From contig OZ004586.1 in the NCBI GenBank assembly GCA_963924555.1, positions 3,492,501 through 3,556,500 on the forward strand: a stretch of DNA of 64,000 nucleotides. The letters run 5' to 3'. Source of the DNA: Crambe crambe (Eukaryota > Porifera > Demospongiae > Poecilosclerida > Crambeidae). Positions 31,085 through 40,002 of this stretch are shown here, in pieces (position 1 is the stretch's first letter; every line of letters begins with the position of its first letter). Position numbers and translations under genes: made by a program. The notes under the pieces were generated by a model. That model did no database searches. It was not told the DNA's origin and saw only the letters and a list, made by a program, of their open reading frames with translations.

Positions 31085-32095
31085 AGAGATCAAGAGACAG
31101 GATATGTGTACATGTGCTCTTGGAGTTGTGGACTGTTTTCTGGTGTACCGTTCAGGAGCCATCATGGACACTCAGAATGCTAGCTAGCTGGGTGGGGCTC
31201 ATGAATAATGGAACTAAAACTGCACATGCGCATTAAGTTTGTTTACTTAAGGGATCGCCCTATTTTTCCAATTTTGTATCATAGCTCTGGAATTGCCATC
31301 AAACTGAGTTATATAAATTCTGCTTATTATTCTCAGCTAACATGATAAAAATTCAATAGAATTAGTTCTCATAAAATTAGCTTATGAAACAAACCACCAA
31401 CGTTTCGACCAGAATACTCTAGCCTTCATCAGGGTGATACAAAAAAATGCACACAGAAACGTCTTTATATAGCTATGCTCGTTATCTAGACAACACACAT
31501 GCAAACGCCTATGGATATTATATTATAGCATGCCAATACCTGAAGTCATAAACACTATTTCCCTAAGGCTTAAGCGTAGAAACCCAGCAACCTTGAAGTT
31601 CTAGACCTACATCCCTATTAAAACGCTGCTCTTCTGAAGTTAAACCAATATGAAGCGCTTCTTTTAGAAGCAGCTCCTTCCTAGTCCTAGATTGCTAGTC
31701 TACTAGCTAGTTTCCGGAACTTTGATCGGATCATATCAAGCATATGCGCATAGATACAGCTACTGTAGATCGCTACAGGGTGGGGCTCGTATAAAAGATC
31801 CAGAAGTGCTATTTGCCATTATATTAAGGTATACACTCTATTAATCACAACGAACAGCTACTTTTTAATAACTTTACCACAGATCTAGCTACTCACATCA
31901 TTTCGAGAATTTCATCGTGCAAGCATGAAAGAAGCAGAAAAAATATGCAACTATATATAGTCCCAACTTCCTAGTCATAATTAGACACTCATCCTTTCTT
32001 TTGGTTATCTCTCTTCGGTTCCCCAACACCAAACACCTGACCTTCTGTGTTCAAGCTGATCTGGGGGGATATGGTTTGCAGAGTCCCTGGAGTCA
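31085..32095 (+). pseudogene. Relic R: 5' end of a 2A-Death-ankyrin gene
   Basis: The promoter and first exons of the array genes are present in decayed form. Upstream blocks match 39580 and 49710 (AGATCAAGAGACAGGA...). The GGGTGGGGCTCGTATAAAAG promoter block ends at 31797. An exon-1-like ATGAAAGAAGCAGAAAAA starts at 31925 but has lost its GT donor. Part of exon 2 (about 31998-32062) ends before the 2A motif. An insertion with a Penelope/hammerhead-like core (31310-31690) splits the upstream region. Confidence 0.75.
31375..31445 (-). other. Possible hammerhead ribozyme core / Penelope-like element remnant
   Basis: On the minus strand the sequence reads CTGATGA (31432-31426), then a 19-nt segment whose ends can pair weakly (GGC/GTC), then GAAAC (31406-31402). 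That is the order of conserved hammerhead core boxes. Penelope-like retroelements are known to carry such motifs in their terminal repeats. Helices I and III were not established here. Confidence 0.4.
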
Positions 32096-33060
32096 ATATT
32101 GGAGCATCTAACTTCTATGAACTACTGTAACAGTTCTTAATGGGGAAAAAACACATGCACACACACATATCTAATCACATGCGTGCATGCACACACACAC
32201 ATAATCAGCTAGCTACTCCCTATGTAGGAAAAAAAGCGGACCACCATAGTGTATGCAACCAAACTTCACTTAATAAAATATGGTGAGTTCACTTTCCAGG
32301 AAGATGTCATCTACTAAGTAGCTGCATACAACTTTTATAAAATTAATGTGATGTGTAGCTATAGCTACACACATAATTCAGCCAGCCAGGTCCTACAAAA
32401 ATCTCACACATCGTAGCTATCTAGCTATAATGATAATAGTTAGCTATAGTTAAGTAGCCAGTTAGCTAAGTAAAAAATAAACTATTAGTGTTAACATTCA
32501 CTTTGTTTATTTTAAATGTTATCGTATACTTTCTCTGTTGGAGACAGTGAAGGACTTTGTTTTCTGGCCACATGTCCATATGCTACACAAACATCCATTT
32601 CCATTCCACCAGCAGGACCTCTGTGATGAGAAAGTACACATTTGATATAATGCTATTCAGAGTTACGTAAGTGGAGCCATGCACTCCCCAGCCATCCGGT
32701 CTCTGGGATTTGTGAGGAGGTATTTGGGCAGACAGCTCCACAGACAAGATGATGTCCCTGGTCAAGGGGACTGATAAAGTATTCAAGGCCTGGATAGGTC
32801 ATGCACTGCAGCAGGCATCCAACCGGGTGGCCATTAGCTATAACTTGAAAGAAAGGGCAGAGCTAAAACATTGGGTAACTACATACGTACTTCCTATAGC
32901 TATAGCTAATAGGCTATATAAACACTGCTACTGTATACATTATGACCTTACATTGAGCAATCTATAGCTAGCACTATCCTGAGCTGAAGGAGCTATACCT
33001 CTCTTGTTATATTAGCTAACAATAATTAGTGGGGATTGTATATTAACTACAGCTGAAGTC
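32096..33060. other. Intergenic, possible missing 3' exons of the FN3 gene
   Basis: It contains CA-rich microsatellites near 32155-32200. An unassigned stretch at 32583-32786, open on the minus strand, could be a cytoplasmic-tail exon of the FN3 receptor, but no splice pair was confirmed. Confidence 0.35.
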
Positions 33061-33064
33061 TCAC

Positions 33065-35166
33065 CCTTTCCTTATTCCTACATCATGACAGTAGATACAG
33101 TAAATGATAAAGATGATGGAAGTATAAAGTATGACAGTCAAGAGGAAGGTAACGACAATGGCAACAGAAAATTCTATTCTACTGACTCCAAATAGTGCAC
33201 TGCAAGCAGGTGGTGGTGATGTAGGAGCTGCAACTATAAAGAACACAATTAACTATGAAGCAGTTCCATGACATACATACATTCAGTTGACACAGTCCAA
33301 GTCATCACAAACAATGATCTCTGTCCAGTAAATGTTCGCTCATCAATTTCAGCAATAACCACCACATAAAACAAGTACTCCACATTACATGTCAGATTAT
33401 TAATAACAATTGAGTTACTGGAAGCATTAACAAAGACATCCATATTTCCAGATTGATTGTAGTAATAGTAAACTCTGTAGCTTATTGTGGGCTCTGAAGT
33501 GTCAATACTTTCCCATGAAACATTAACTGAAGTATTAGGCAACATCTCCACCATGACATTCATCACTACAGCTGCAAATGGCATCATGAATTATAATATG
33601 AGACATGCAGGGGCAATAACTCACGTAACTCAAGTGTAGTCTGATCAGGAAAATTAGCAGGTTTTCCTTGACCTATTTTTGTGTAAGCAGTGACTGTAAT
33701 ATTAGAAACTCTTGTTTGTGGAGTCAATGATGGGATAGTGAATGTAGTGGTCAAGTCTGAGGTGTTGACTCTGACAGTATTGTTGCCATTGACTGTGTAA
33801 GTGATTTCATAACAGATGATGACCCCATTAAGTTCTTGAGGAGGACTCCAAGTGAGTACAATGGAAGTGAACTTTGGAGTACCGGATAGGTTAGACACAG
33901 GACCAGGAGCTATACAATTTTTATTAGAAGTTATTACGTAGTTTATAACTACTTAGTATATAGTCAGCTAGCTAGTACTAACTTTCTTCTTTTGTCTGAA
34001 TGCTGATTACATCAGTAAAAGGTCCAGTGTCATTGTCATTGACTCCAGCAACTCTGAAGGTGTAGTTTGTGTAAGGAGTGAGTCCACTAGCTGTGAAGGT
34101 CCTATTCACCATCACACCAGGGATTACAGCTCCTCTCACTTCTTGGAATTCCACTCTGTAGGTAGTGATTGGACCATTGCGTTCAATGCAATCAATTTTT
34201 GACCAGGACACACTGACACTTCTGGAGGTGGTAAAGGAAGTATGTATGTTGCGTGGGGGAGCAGTAGGTGCTGCAGCAGAGAAAATTTCATATAATTATA
34301 GCTAATTTCATTGCATGGTCATACCAGCTGTCTTTGTAGTGAACTCTACAATTGGTATCAGAGTAGCAGTGAATCCACTTGGTAATGTAACAGTAATGGT
34401 TACATTGTAAATACTGAATACTTGTAGGTTAGTAAACTCCACTGTGGAAATACCAGTAGTCATCTTATATTTGCGATCCTGAACTTCATGACACAACTGT
34501 CGTGCACCACTTAGTTCTACTCCATAGACATCCATTGGGAGACTGAATGGAGGTTGGGTCCAGGATATGGTCACAGAAGTGGCAGTTAGTGATGAGAATG
34601 TGATATTTATTGGCCTGCTGAAATCTGATTTTGAATATTTTAGTTAGTTATTGATAGTATATGACATTTCCTCACCTCTTACAGTGCCACTCACAGGTCC
34701 TGCTACTATTGGAGTCCCATAAAGTGCAACCAGCCAATAAGTAACTGTACCAGGTACCTGTCCTACATCACGACTAGATCCTCCAGATGCTACTATTATG
34801 CCAGCACTGGAGCCTGTAGGTGTGTCATCTGTCGTTATTAGGTATCCCCTACTAGGAGAAAAGTGTGGTGGTGTCCAGGAGACTCTCACTCTATTTATCC
34901 CAATCTGTCTGACCATGAAGTTAGTAGGAGCTTTTCCTGCATATATCAAACCAGTTACTCATACCTACTACTCTTGTATGTTATACTATGGCTGCTACAG
35001 TCTAACACACACTCCATAATATATTGCTAAAAATATTGCTCAAGTTAAAGATATCATTTAACATCATTTAATCATAGCACTCACCTTGACTCTGCACTGA
35101 CAAGATGAGAGTTGATACTAGACATAGCATCATCATTAATACAACTAGCACACTGCTCTTCAACAT
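33065..35166 (-). CDS. Fibronectin type III receptor-like membrane protein, 3' end incomplete
   Basis: My exon model on the minus strand is 35166-35085, 34936-34676, 34624-34325, 34270-33983, 33909-33625, 33571-33281 and 33233-33065. Exon 1 encodes a signal peptide (MLKSSVLVVLMMMLCLVS...). Each of exons 2-6 encodes about one FN3 domain, with the expected Trp (VSWTPP, ISWTQPP, VSWSK, LTWSPPQ, VSWES) and a Tyr/Leu-rich end such as LTPYTNYTFRVAGVN. Exon 7 encodes a transmembrane helix (FSVAIVVTFLLTVILYTSII) and the start of a tail, ending at a GTGAGA donor. The first six introns in this model are phase 1. The protein is probably a cell-surface adhesion or signalling receptor; what follows the tail is not seen. 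The gene lies between the 5' and 3' remnants of relic R. Confidence 0.8.
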
Positions 35167-35553
35167 GGTCCTCTGGTAGTGAACTAATTAGCCCGTGTGA
35201 ATTGTGAATGAGTGTCATGGTTGTGTGAAGGAGATTCATTCGCAAAACGTGATCTCGAGACCACACCCGTACCCATTGGTTGAAAAAGTTATGATTGAAC
35301 TAGATAAAGGAATCGCTCTTAATAACTTTTCTGAGGACCTATATAGTACTACTACAAACTACATCTACTTGTTGATATATCTTAGAGTATCAGCTGCTTC
35401 ATACCTTAGTCTCGCAAGCCAGCCCACTTATTTTTTTTTTTCGCAGGGCGGCTGAAAAATAAGGGTCTGGTCAAACTTACATGGTCGAGTTGATCTGCAC
35501 AGTCAGCAGTATCATAGATATACAAGTAAAAGAAATAATAAAAAAAAGAAAGT
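35167..35553. other. Intergenic, dispersed-repeat-like sequence
   Basis: A segment near 35402-35490 (GTCTCGCAAGCCAGCCCAC ... GGGTCTGGT) resembles one at about 38000-38050 and is probably part of a dispersed repeat with inverted CTCGC/GGGTCTGG ends. No gene is seen. Confidence 0.45.
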
Positions 35554-35655
35554 TGATGTAGGGATGAAAAAAAAAAACAGTGTACAAAAAAAATAAAGAA
35601 ACAAGGGAAGAAATTGTGAAAAGAAAATGGTTGATTTATTATCATCCCTACATCA
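35554..35655. mobile_element. MITE, TGATGTAGGGATGA family
   Basis: The 14-bp inverted termini are TGATGTAGGGATGA and TCATCCCTACATCA. The interior is A-rich with no coding capacity. A second copy in the opposite orientation lies at 35954-36053, and the same termini occur inside the 24244 palindrome. Confidence 0.85.
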
Positions 35656-35953
35656 AGCCAAGGAATTATTGTAGCTAGATATTACACTTTGACTATTCAG
35701 CTAAGTAGCTATCATAAGATGTGCCACAATGAAACAATTAAATATATATAATGGTAGAATTAGCTATAGTATTATGTGATGCTACTATAGCTAGGTGGTA
35801 TTCATAGAATGTACTTGGTGCTCACATCATTGATTCAACCTCACTGAAAGGACAATCTCAACCACCTGCTAAAATGTGCTAAGAGTGACTGCTAATAGAT
35901 TTTCATTATTGAAAGAGGACAGCCTCTCTCTAGCTATAGTCCATTGCTACCAT

Positions 35954-36053
35954 TGATAGGGATGATAATAAATCAACCATTTTCTTTTCACAATTTCTTT
36001 CCTTATTTCTTTATTTTTTTGTACACTGTTTTTTGTCATCCCTAGCTACATCA
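35954..36053. mobile_element. MITE, TGATGTAGGGATGA family, reverse orientation
   Basis: The interior is the reverse complement of the 35554 copy (AAATCAACCATTTTCTTTTC, TTTTTTGTACACTGTTTTTT). The termini are slightly degraded, with a small GCTA insertion in the right end. Confidence 0.8.
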
Positions 36054-36080
36054 TTTTTTTAAATGTTTTTTTTTTCCTTT

Positions 36081-36493
36081 ATGGGCATAGTGACTATTTA
36101 ATGCAGTGTAATCCTAATGTATGGAAGACGACCACTTCACCATGCTTCACAATGCGGTCACCTCCACCTCGTCAAGAATCTCACAGAGAATCATGCCTGC
36201 GACCCCAATTCTCTGGATAATAGCAATTCTACACCTTTACATATTGCAGCCATCAAAGGACACCCCGATATCTAACTGAAGTCAAAGGATGCAACGGTAT
36301 ATTACAAGACAAGAATAATAACACTGCACTCCATGTGGCAGCAGTGTATGGTCAGCTCGCAACTGTGAAGTATTTCATCGAACATCTCCATTGCTCCCCA
36401 AGCATCAGAAATATGTTTAACAAGACTTCACTCCAGCTGGCCCAAGCAAAGGGTAACAGTGAAGTGGTGGGTTATTTCCACTCACACTGTTAG
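36081..36493 (+). pseudogene. Relic R: ankyrin 3' end of a 2A-Death-ankyrin gene
   Basis: The sequence follows the last ankyrin repeats of copies A-C (ACCCCAATTCTCTGGAT, AACTGAAGTCAAAGGATGCA) up to the same final stop context CACACTGTTAG. Small deletions break the frame (for example after CAAAGGACACC near 36260). It lies about 4 kb from the relic's 5' end, with the FN3 gene between. Confidence 0.85.
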
Positions 36494-36704
36494 TCTCCTT
36501 CATAACTATGCACTTAGCTACCACAATTTTATTGTATTGTGTTCATTTTGTAAAAATAATTTTGGTTCCCCTCACTCACATGGTCAGTTCTATTTGCTTC
36601 ACTTACACTTTTTGTTTCACTTCTCAAATTATAATTTTGTGGATTAATTTTTATTTGTAAAATTATTTTACCAAAAATGACATTCACATGATGCAGGACC
36701 TAAA

Positions 36705-36890
36705 TTCCTTTGATGTGGTCATGACTTCCTTCGATGTGGTCATGACTTCCTTTGATGTGGTCGTAACTTCCTTTGATGTGGTCATGACTTCCTTTGATGT
36801 GGTGAATTCTTTGATGTGTCTTAATTACCCTTCTGAAACACTGGTGGGTAGATCCTTTGATGTGGAGAACTTCCTTTGATGTGGTGAACA
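36705..36890. repeat. Minisatellite of TTCCTTTGATGTGGTCATGA units (unit R)
   Basis: About eight imperfect units of roughly 20 bp lie about 210 bp after the ankyrin stop. The same array follows copies A and B and, inverted, copy C. Confidence 0.9.
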
Positions 36891-37309
36891 GAATGCTTGA
36901 TGTACCCTCTGAATCACTGGTGGGTGGAGCTTCATATAATTAATTATGGTATTATACAAAACAATGAATTTCACACAGTCATGTTATTTTTAACAGAACA
37001 GTGGAAAGGGTTCATATATCCATTCAGGACACCAGCTTGAGGACTCTGCATTAAAAGAGAACTATTGGAAGAAGTGTTGGTTCCTCTCACTCACTTACAC
37101 TTTTTGTTCATCATGTAAGGACCCACCGAAATCTGATTAGACCCAAGTCATGTGACCACTTATGACGAGCCTAGCTAACTGCATCTTTTAATGAGGCAAA
37201 TTTGGATGATGTGAGTGTGCATACATTAAAGACTCAAAGTTAGCTAGGCATGTTATAACTATTACTTATTGACCCCATAGAACTACTAATGTACTTGCAA
37301 ACAATCACT

Positions 37310-37760
37310 TCTCATTGACCTTTCAGTTACAGAAACTGCCAACTGTTTCCATAACAATGCATCAATGTGTCATGTGACTCTCCAGCCAATCAAATTCAAT
37401 TTATGACTTGGATATCTTATCCCATGGTCCACAAGGTCATTAATCTTATGAATCTTTGAAAATTCAGTGTATGACCTAAGACCTGACATCTTTCTCTAAC
37501 TGCAGCTACCACACTTACTTGAACTTCACAATGTTTGGATGACTCCTCTTCCTCAGTATTGATGTCAACTTTCCTGTTGTATAAATATTATACATGCATA
37601 GTTATTAAAGGAACTTTCACTGGTGACTCACCTCCTGGGAATACAGAACACATCCTTCACCTTTTTAACGCACTCCAATAGTTTGATGACTCCACTTCCT
37701 CAATATGCCACGTCCTCCATCTTCTTAACAGCGACTTTCTCACTCAAATAGTCACCAACG
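37310..37760 (-). pseudogene. MAP3K12/13-like kinase fragment (unit R)
   Basis: Minus-strand pieces match kinase segments seen in units A and B. One has the small-lobe Lys motif (EKVAVKKMED, with an in-frame stop soon after) and one the HPNIVKF-type segment near 37540-37520. They are separated by non-coding sequence conserved with about 48815-49050 and 57318-57530. No full kinase remains. Confidence 0.65.
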
Positions 37761-38495
37761 AACACAGCACTAACAAGTAAGAAAATCATGCAAAGTTACA
37801 CTCACAAGTCACTAGATAACTGCTAGAACGATACACCTAATGTTATGTCCTCCACTCACTAAAGGAGAACTTCATGGACATCAAATTGTCTAATTTCTAA
37901 ACTAGTTATATGACCTTGACGTTTAAAGAAACAGTCCACACAACTTCATTGATCTTAATACTCATCAACAACATGACCTTTATGCCCATACCTATTGATA
38001 GTCTCGCAAGCCACACCCCCACCAACGCAAGGAAGGAGAGGGTCTGGTGACGCTGGTTGAACTTTTCTGGCAAACTAACTATTAATTAGTTTTGGATTTT
38101 ACATAGACCAATCAGCTGCATCTTATCACATGATATGACGTATGCACAGCTCACATGATATGACATAATGCACTATACTAGCTAGTTAGGCGCCATTTCG
38201 CCGCGAGTAATGACTGACAGTACTGAGAGAGAGGGCAGCTAAGATTAGAAGGATATGATTTGTATACGAGTCAGGCGTCTCTACCCACTCCTTGAGAGCT
38301 GGCACCACTGCGAATCCTCCTCCTTTTGAAATTTGGACAGTTGAACCTCCGTATTGCAAATAAGGCATCTCTCCATACACTAGCACGAACTAGCTACAGT
38401 TGCATGAACTGTCTAGCACGAACAAGCTACGGTACTAGCCTTAGATATATGTGGCTAGCTGGATAAATGATTGTGTGCACAAATAGAAGTATATC

Positions 38496-38550
38496 CAAAT
38501 GATGTAATGCATAATGATGTAATGCATAATGATGTAATGCATAATAACAT
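38496..38550. repeat. Short tandem repeat, about 16-bp unit
   Basis: ATGATGTAATGCATA is repeated about three times in direct order. Confidence 0.85.
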
Positions 38551-38695
38551 GTAATTTCATGTGTATATGATGATAATGAGTATAATTATGCTATATTTAT
38601 TAGAGGTAGTGAGTATTACAGCAGACAGTAAGACTGTATGACATAGGCACTATCTTCTAACCACACACCCCACTATCAGTTCCACTATAACATAC

Positions 38696-38925
38696 CTGGC
38701 CAAAACAAGACCATTGATGATGAGCCATCCTCACATCTGATCTATCCATTCAGCGATAAACTCAGCAGGGAAGTTCTCAAATGGTTTCTTGTTCCCAAAG
38801 GGGTAGTGGCACTGAGCATAAGGCATACTGCCGCTTTCATACCAGCAATCAAAGACTTCCATCACATGGTGAAGGGTATTATTCCTCGGATAGATGGGAT
38901 TATCTCATCAACACTGAGTGAATTG
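38696..38925 (-). pseudogene. Isoleucyl-tRNA synthetase gene fragment
   Basis: The minus-strand translation reads [33 protein letters not shown] and NGLVLA. This matches the conserved catalytic-core region of cytosolic isoleucyl-tRNA synthetase ([28 protein letters not shown] and NGLVLASDG in the family). The fragment has a TGA stop, a frameshift before EVFDCW and an internal loss between GW and NGLVLA. A GTATG donor still follows. It is an isolated exon-derived fragment, not a gene. Confidence 0.8.
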
Positions 38926-38934
38926 GGAGGGAGG

Positions 38935-38975
<41 letters not shown>
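38935..38975. repeat. (GA)n microsatellite
   Basis: GGGA/GA repeats lie directly between the synthetase fragment and the hAT fragment. Confidence 0.9.
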
Positions 38976-38980
<5 letters not shown>

Positions 38981-39039
38981 ATGGTTATCAAGAAGAGTTA
39001 CCCAAATATAATTACAATAATACACATTTTGTCTGTTAG

Positions 39040-39232
39040 AGTTGCATCAACTGAAAGAGCTAATTCTGCCTTAAAACATGTAAAGAGATCCATATGTCAA
39101 GACAGACTTGATGCACTACTTCTTTTATACATCCACAAAAACATATCTATTAATTATGACTCTGTTATAGACTTGTATGCCAGTCGTTATCCAAGAAGAA
39201 TGACATTTATTGACCCTTTATCTGAAGATTAG
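39040..39232 (+). pseudogene. hAT transposase C-terminal (dimerisation) fragment
   Basis: The frame encodes VASTERANSALKHVKRSICQ, RLDALLLLYIHKNI and a final stop at about 39232. This fits the C-terminal hAT dimerisation region (STER-FS-L--IK----RL--L-LL-I). Only the end of a transposase is present. Confidence 0.7.
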
Positions 39233-39579
39233 ACTTTTATTGTATGTATTCAACCAAAAAATAATTGAACCACACCAAGTGGGTGCAGTTTCTCCAAAAA
39301 GGGTCTGGTTAGGCAAAAGTGGGCATGATGATTAAAAAAAAAATTATTTTTTTCACACACTGTGCACAGGTATCTATGTGCCCCCTCCTTTTGAAAATCC
39401 TGGATCCACCACTGAGTCTTCTCCATGGACATCCTATTTCTAACCACCTATATGACCTTGACTTTTAAAGAAACAGTCCACACCACTTCACTGATCTTTA
39501 TACTCCTATTGATCCAACAAGACTCTTGACTGATAACCTTCCAGAAGTGACATTTGCTTTCACAGAAGCAGATCTGAAT

Positions 39580-40002
39580 GAGATCAAGAGACAGGACATG
39601 TGTACACGTACTCTTGGAGTTCTGGACTGTTTTCTGGTGTACCGCTCTCGAGCCATCATTCATGGACATGACCAACTTCTACTCTAACAATGCGCATCAT
39701 GTAGCTGGGTGGGGCTCATGAATAAAACTGCACATGCGCATTAAGTTGTTACTTAAGGGAACGCCCTATTTTCCCTTTTTTGTCCTTATAACTGCCATCA
39801 CAGCTCTGGAATTGCCATCGAACTGATAAACTCAGTGATAATATAGTTATATAGCACTAGTTTCCAGATTTCTGCTAGTACTTTCCAATTTTGGTCGCAA
39901 GCTACTTGCAGATCGCTAAGGGGGTGGGGCTCGTAGAAAAGATCAAGAAGCACTTTTTAAGCACAACAAACAGCTACATTATAAGGATTTCATTGTGCAA
40001 GC
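39580..40002 (+). promoter_or_regulatory. Conserved promoter region of copy A, altered TATA-like box
   Basis: Blocks conserved before all array genes are present: AGCTGGGTGGGGCTCATGAA, a CACATGCGCATTAAGT-type site and GGGGTGGGGCTCG. The TATA-like element reads TAGAAAAG at 39934-39941, where copy B and relic R read TATAAAAG. The leader ATG is 62 bp downstream. Confidence 0.6.

Noticed and set aside
36688..36879. Open frame of repeated SFDVVMT units
   Set aside because: It is a translation of the minisatellite; units differ in frame-breaking ways between array copies.
36705..36890. CRISPR-like array
   Set aside because: The units are contiguous and imperfect with no unique spacers, and the DNA is animal nuclear; it is a minisatellite.
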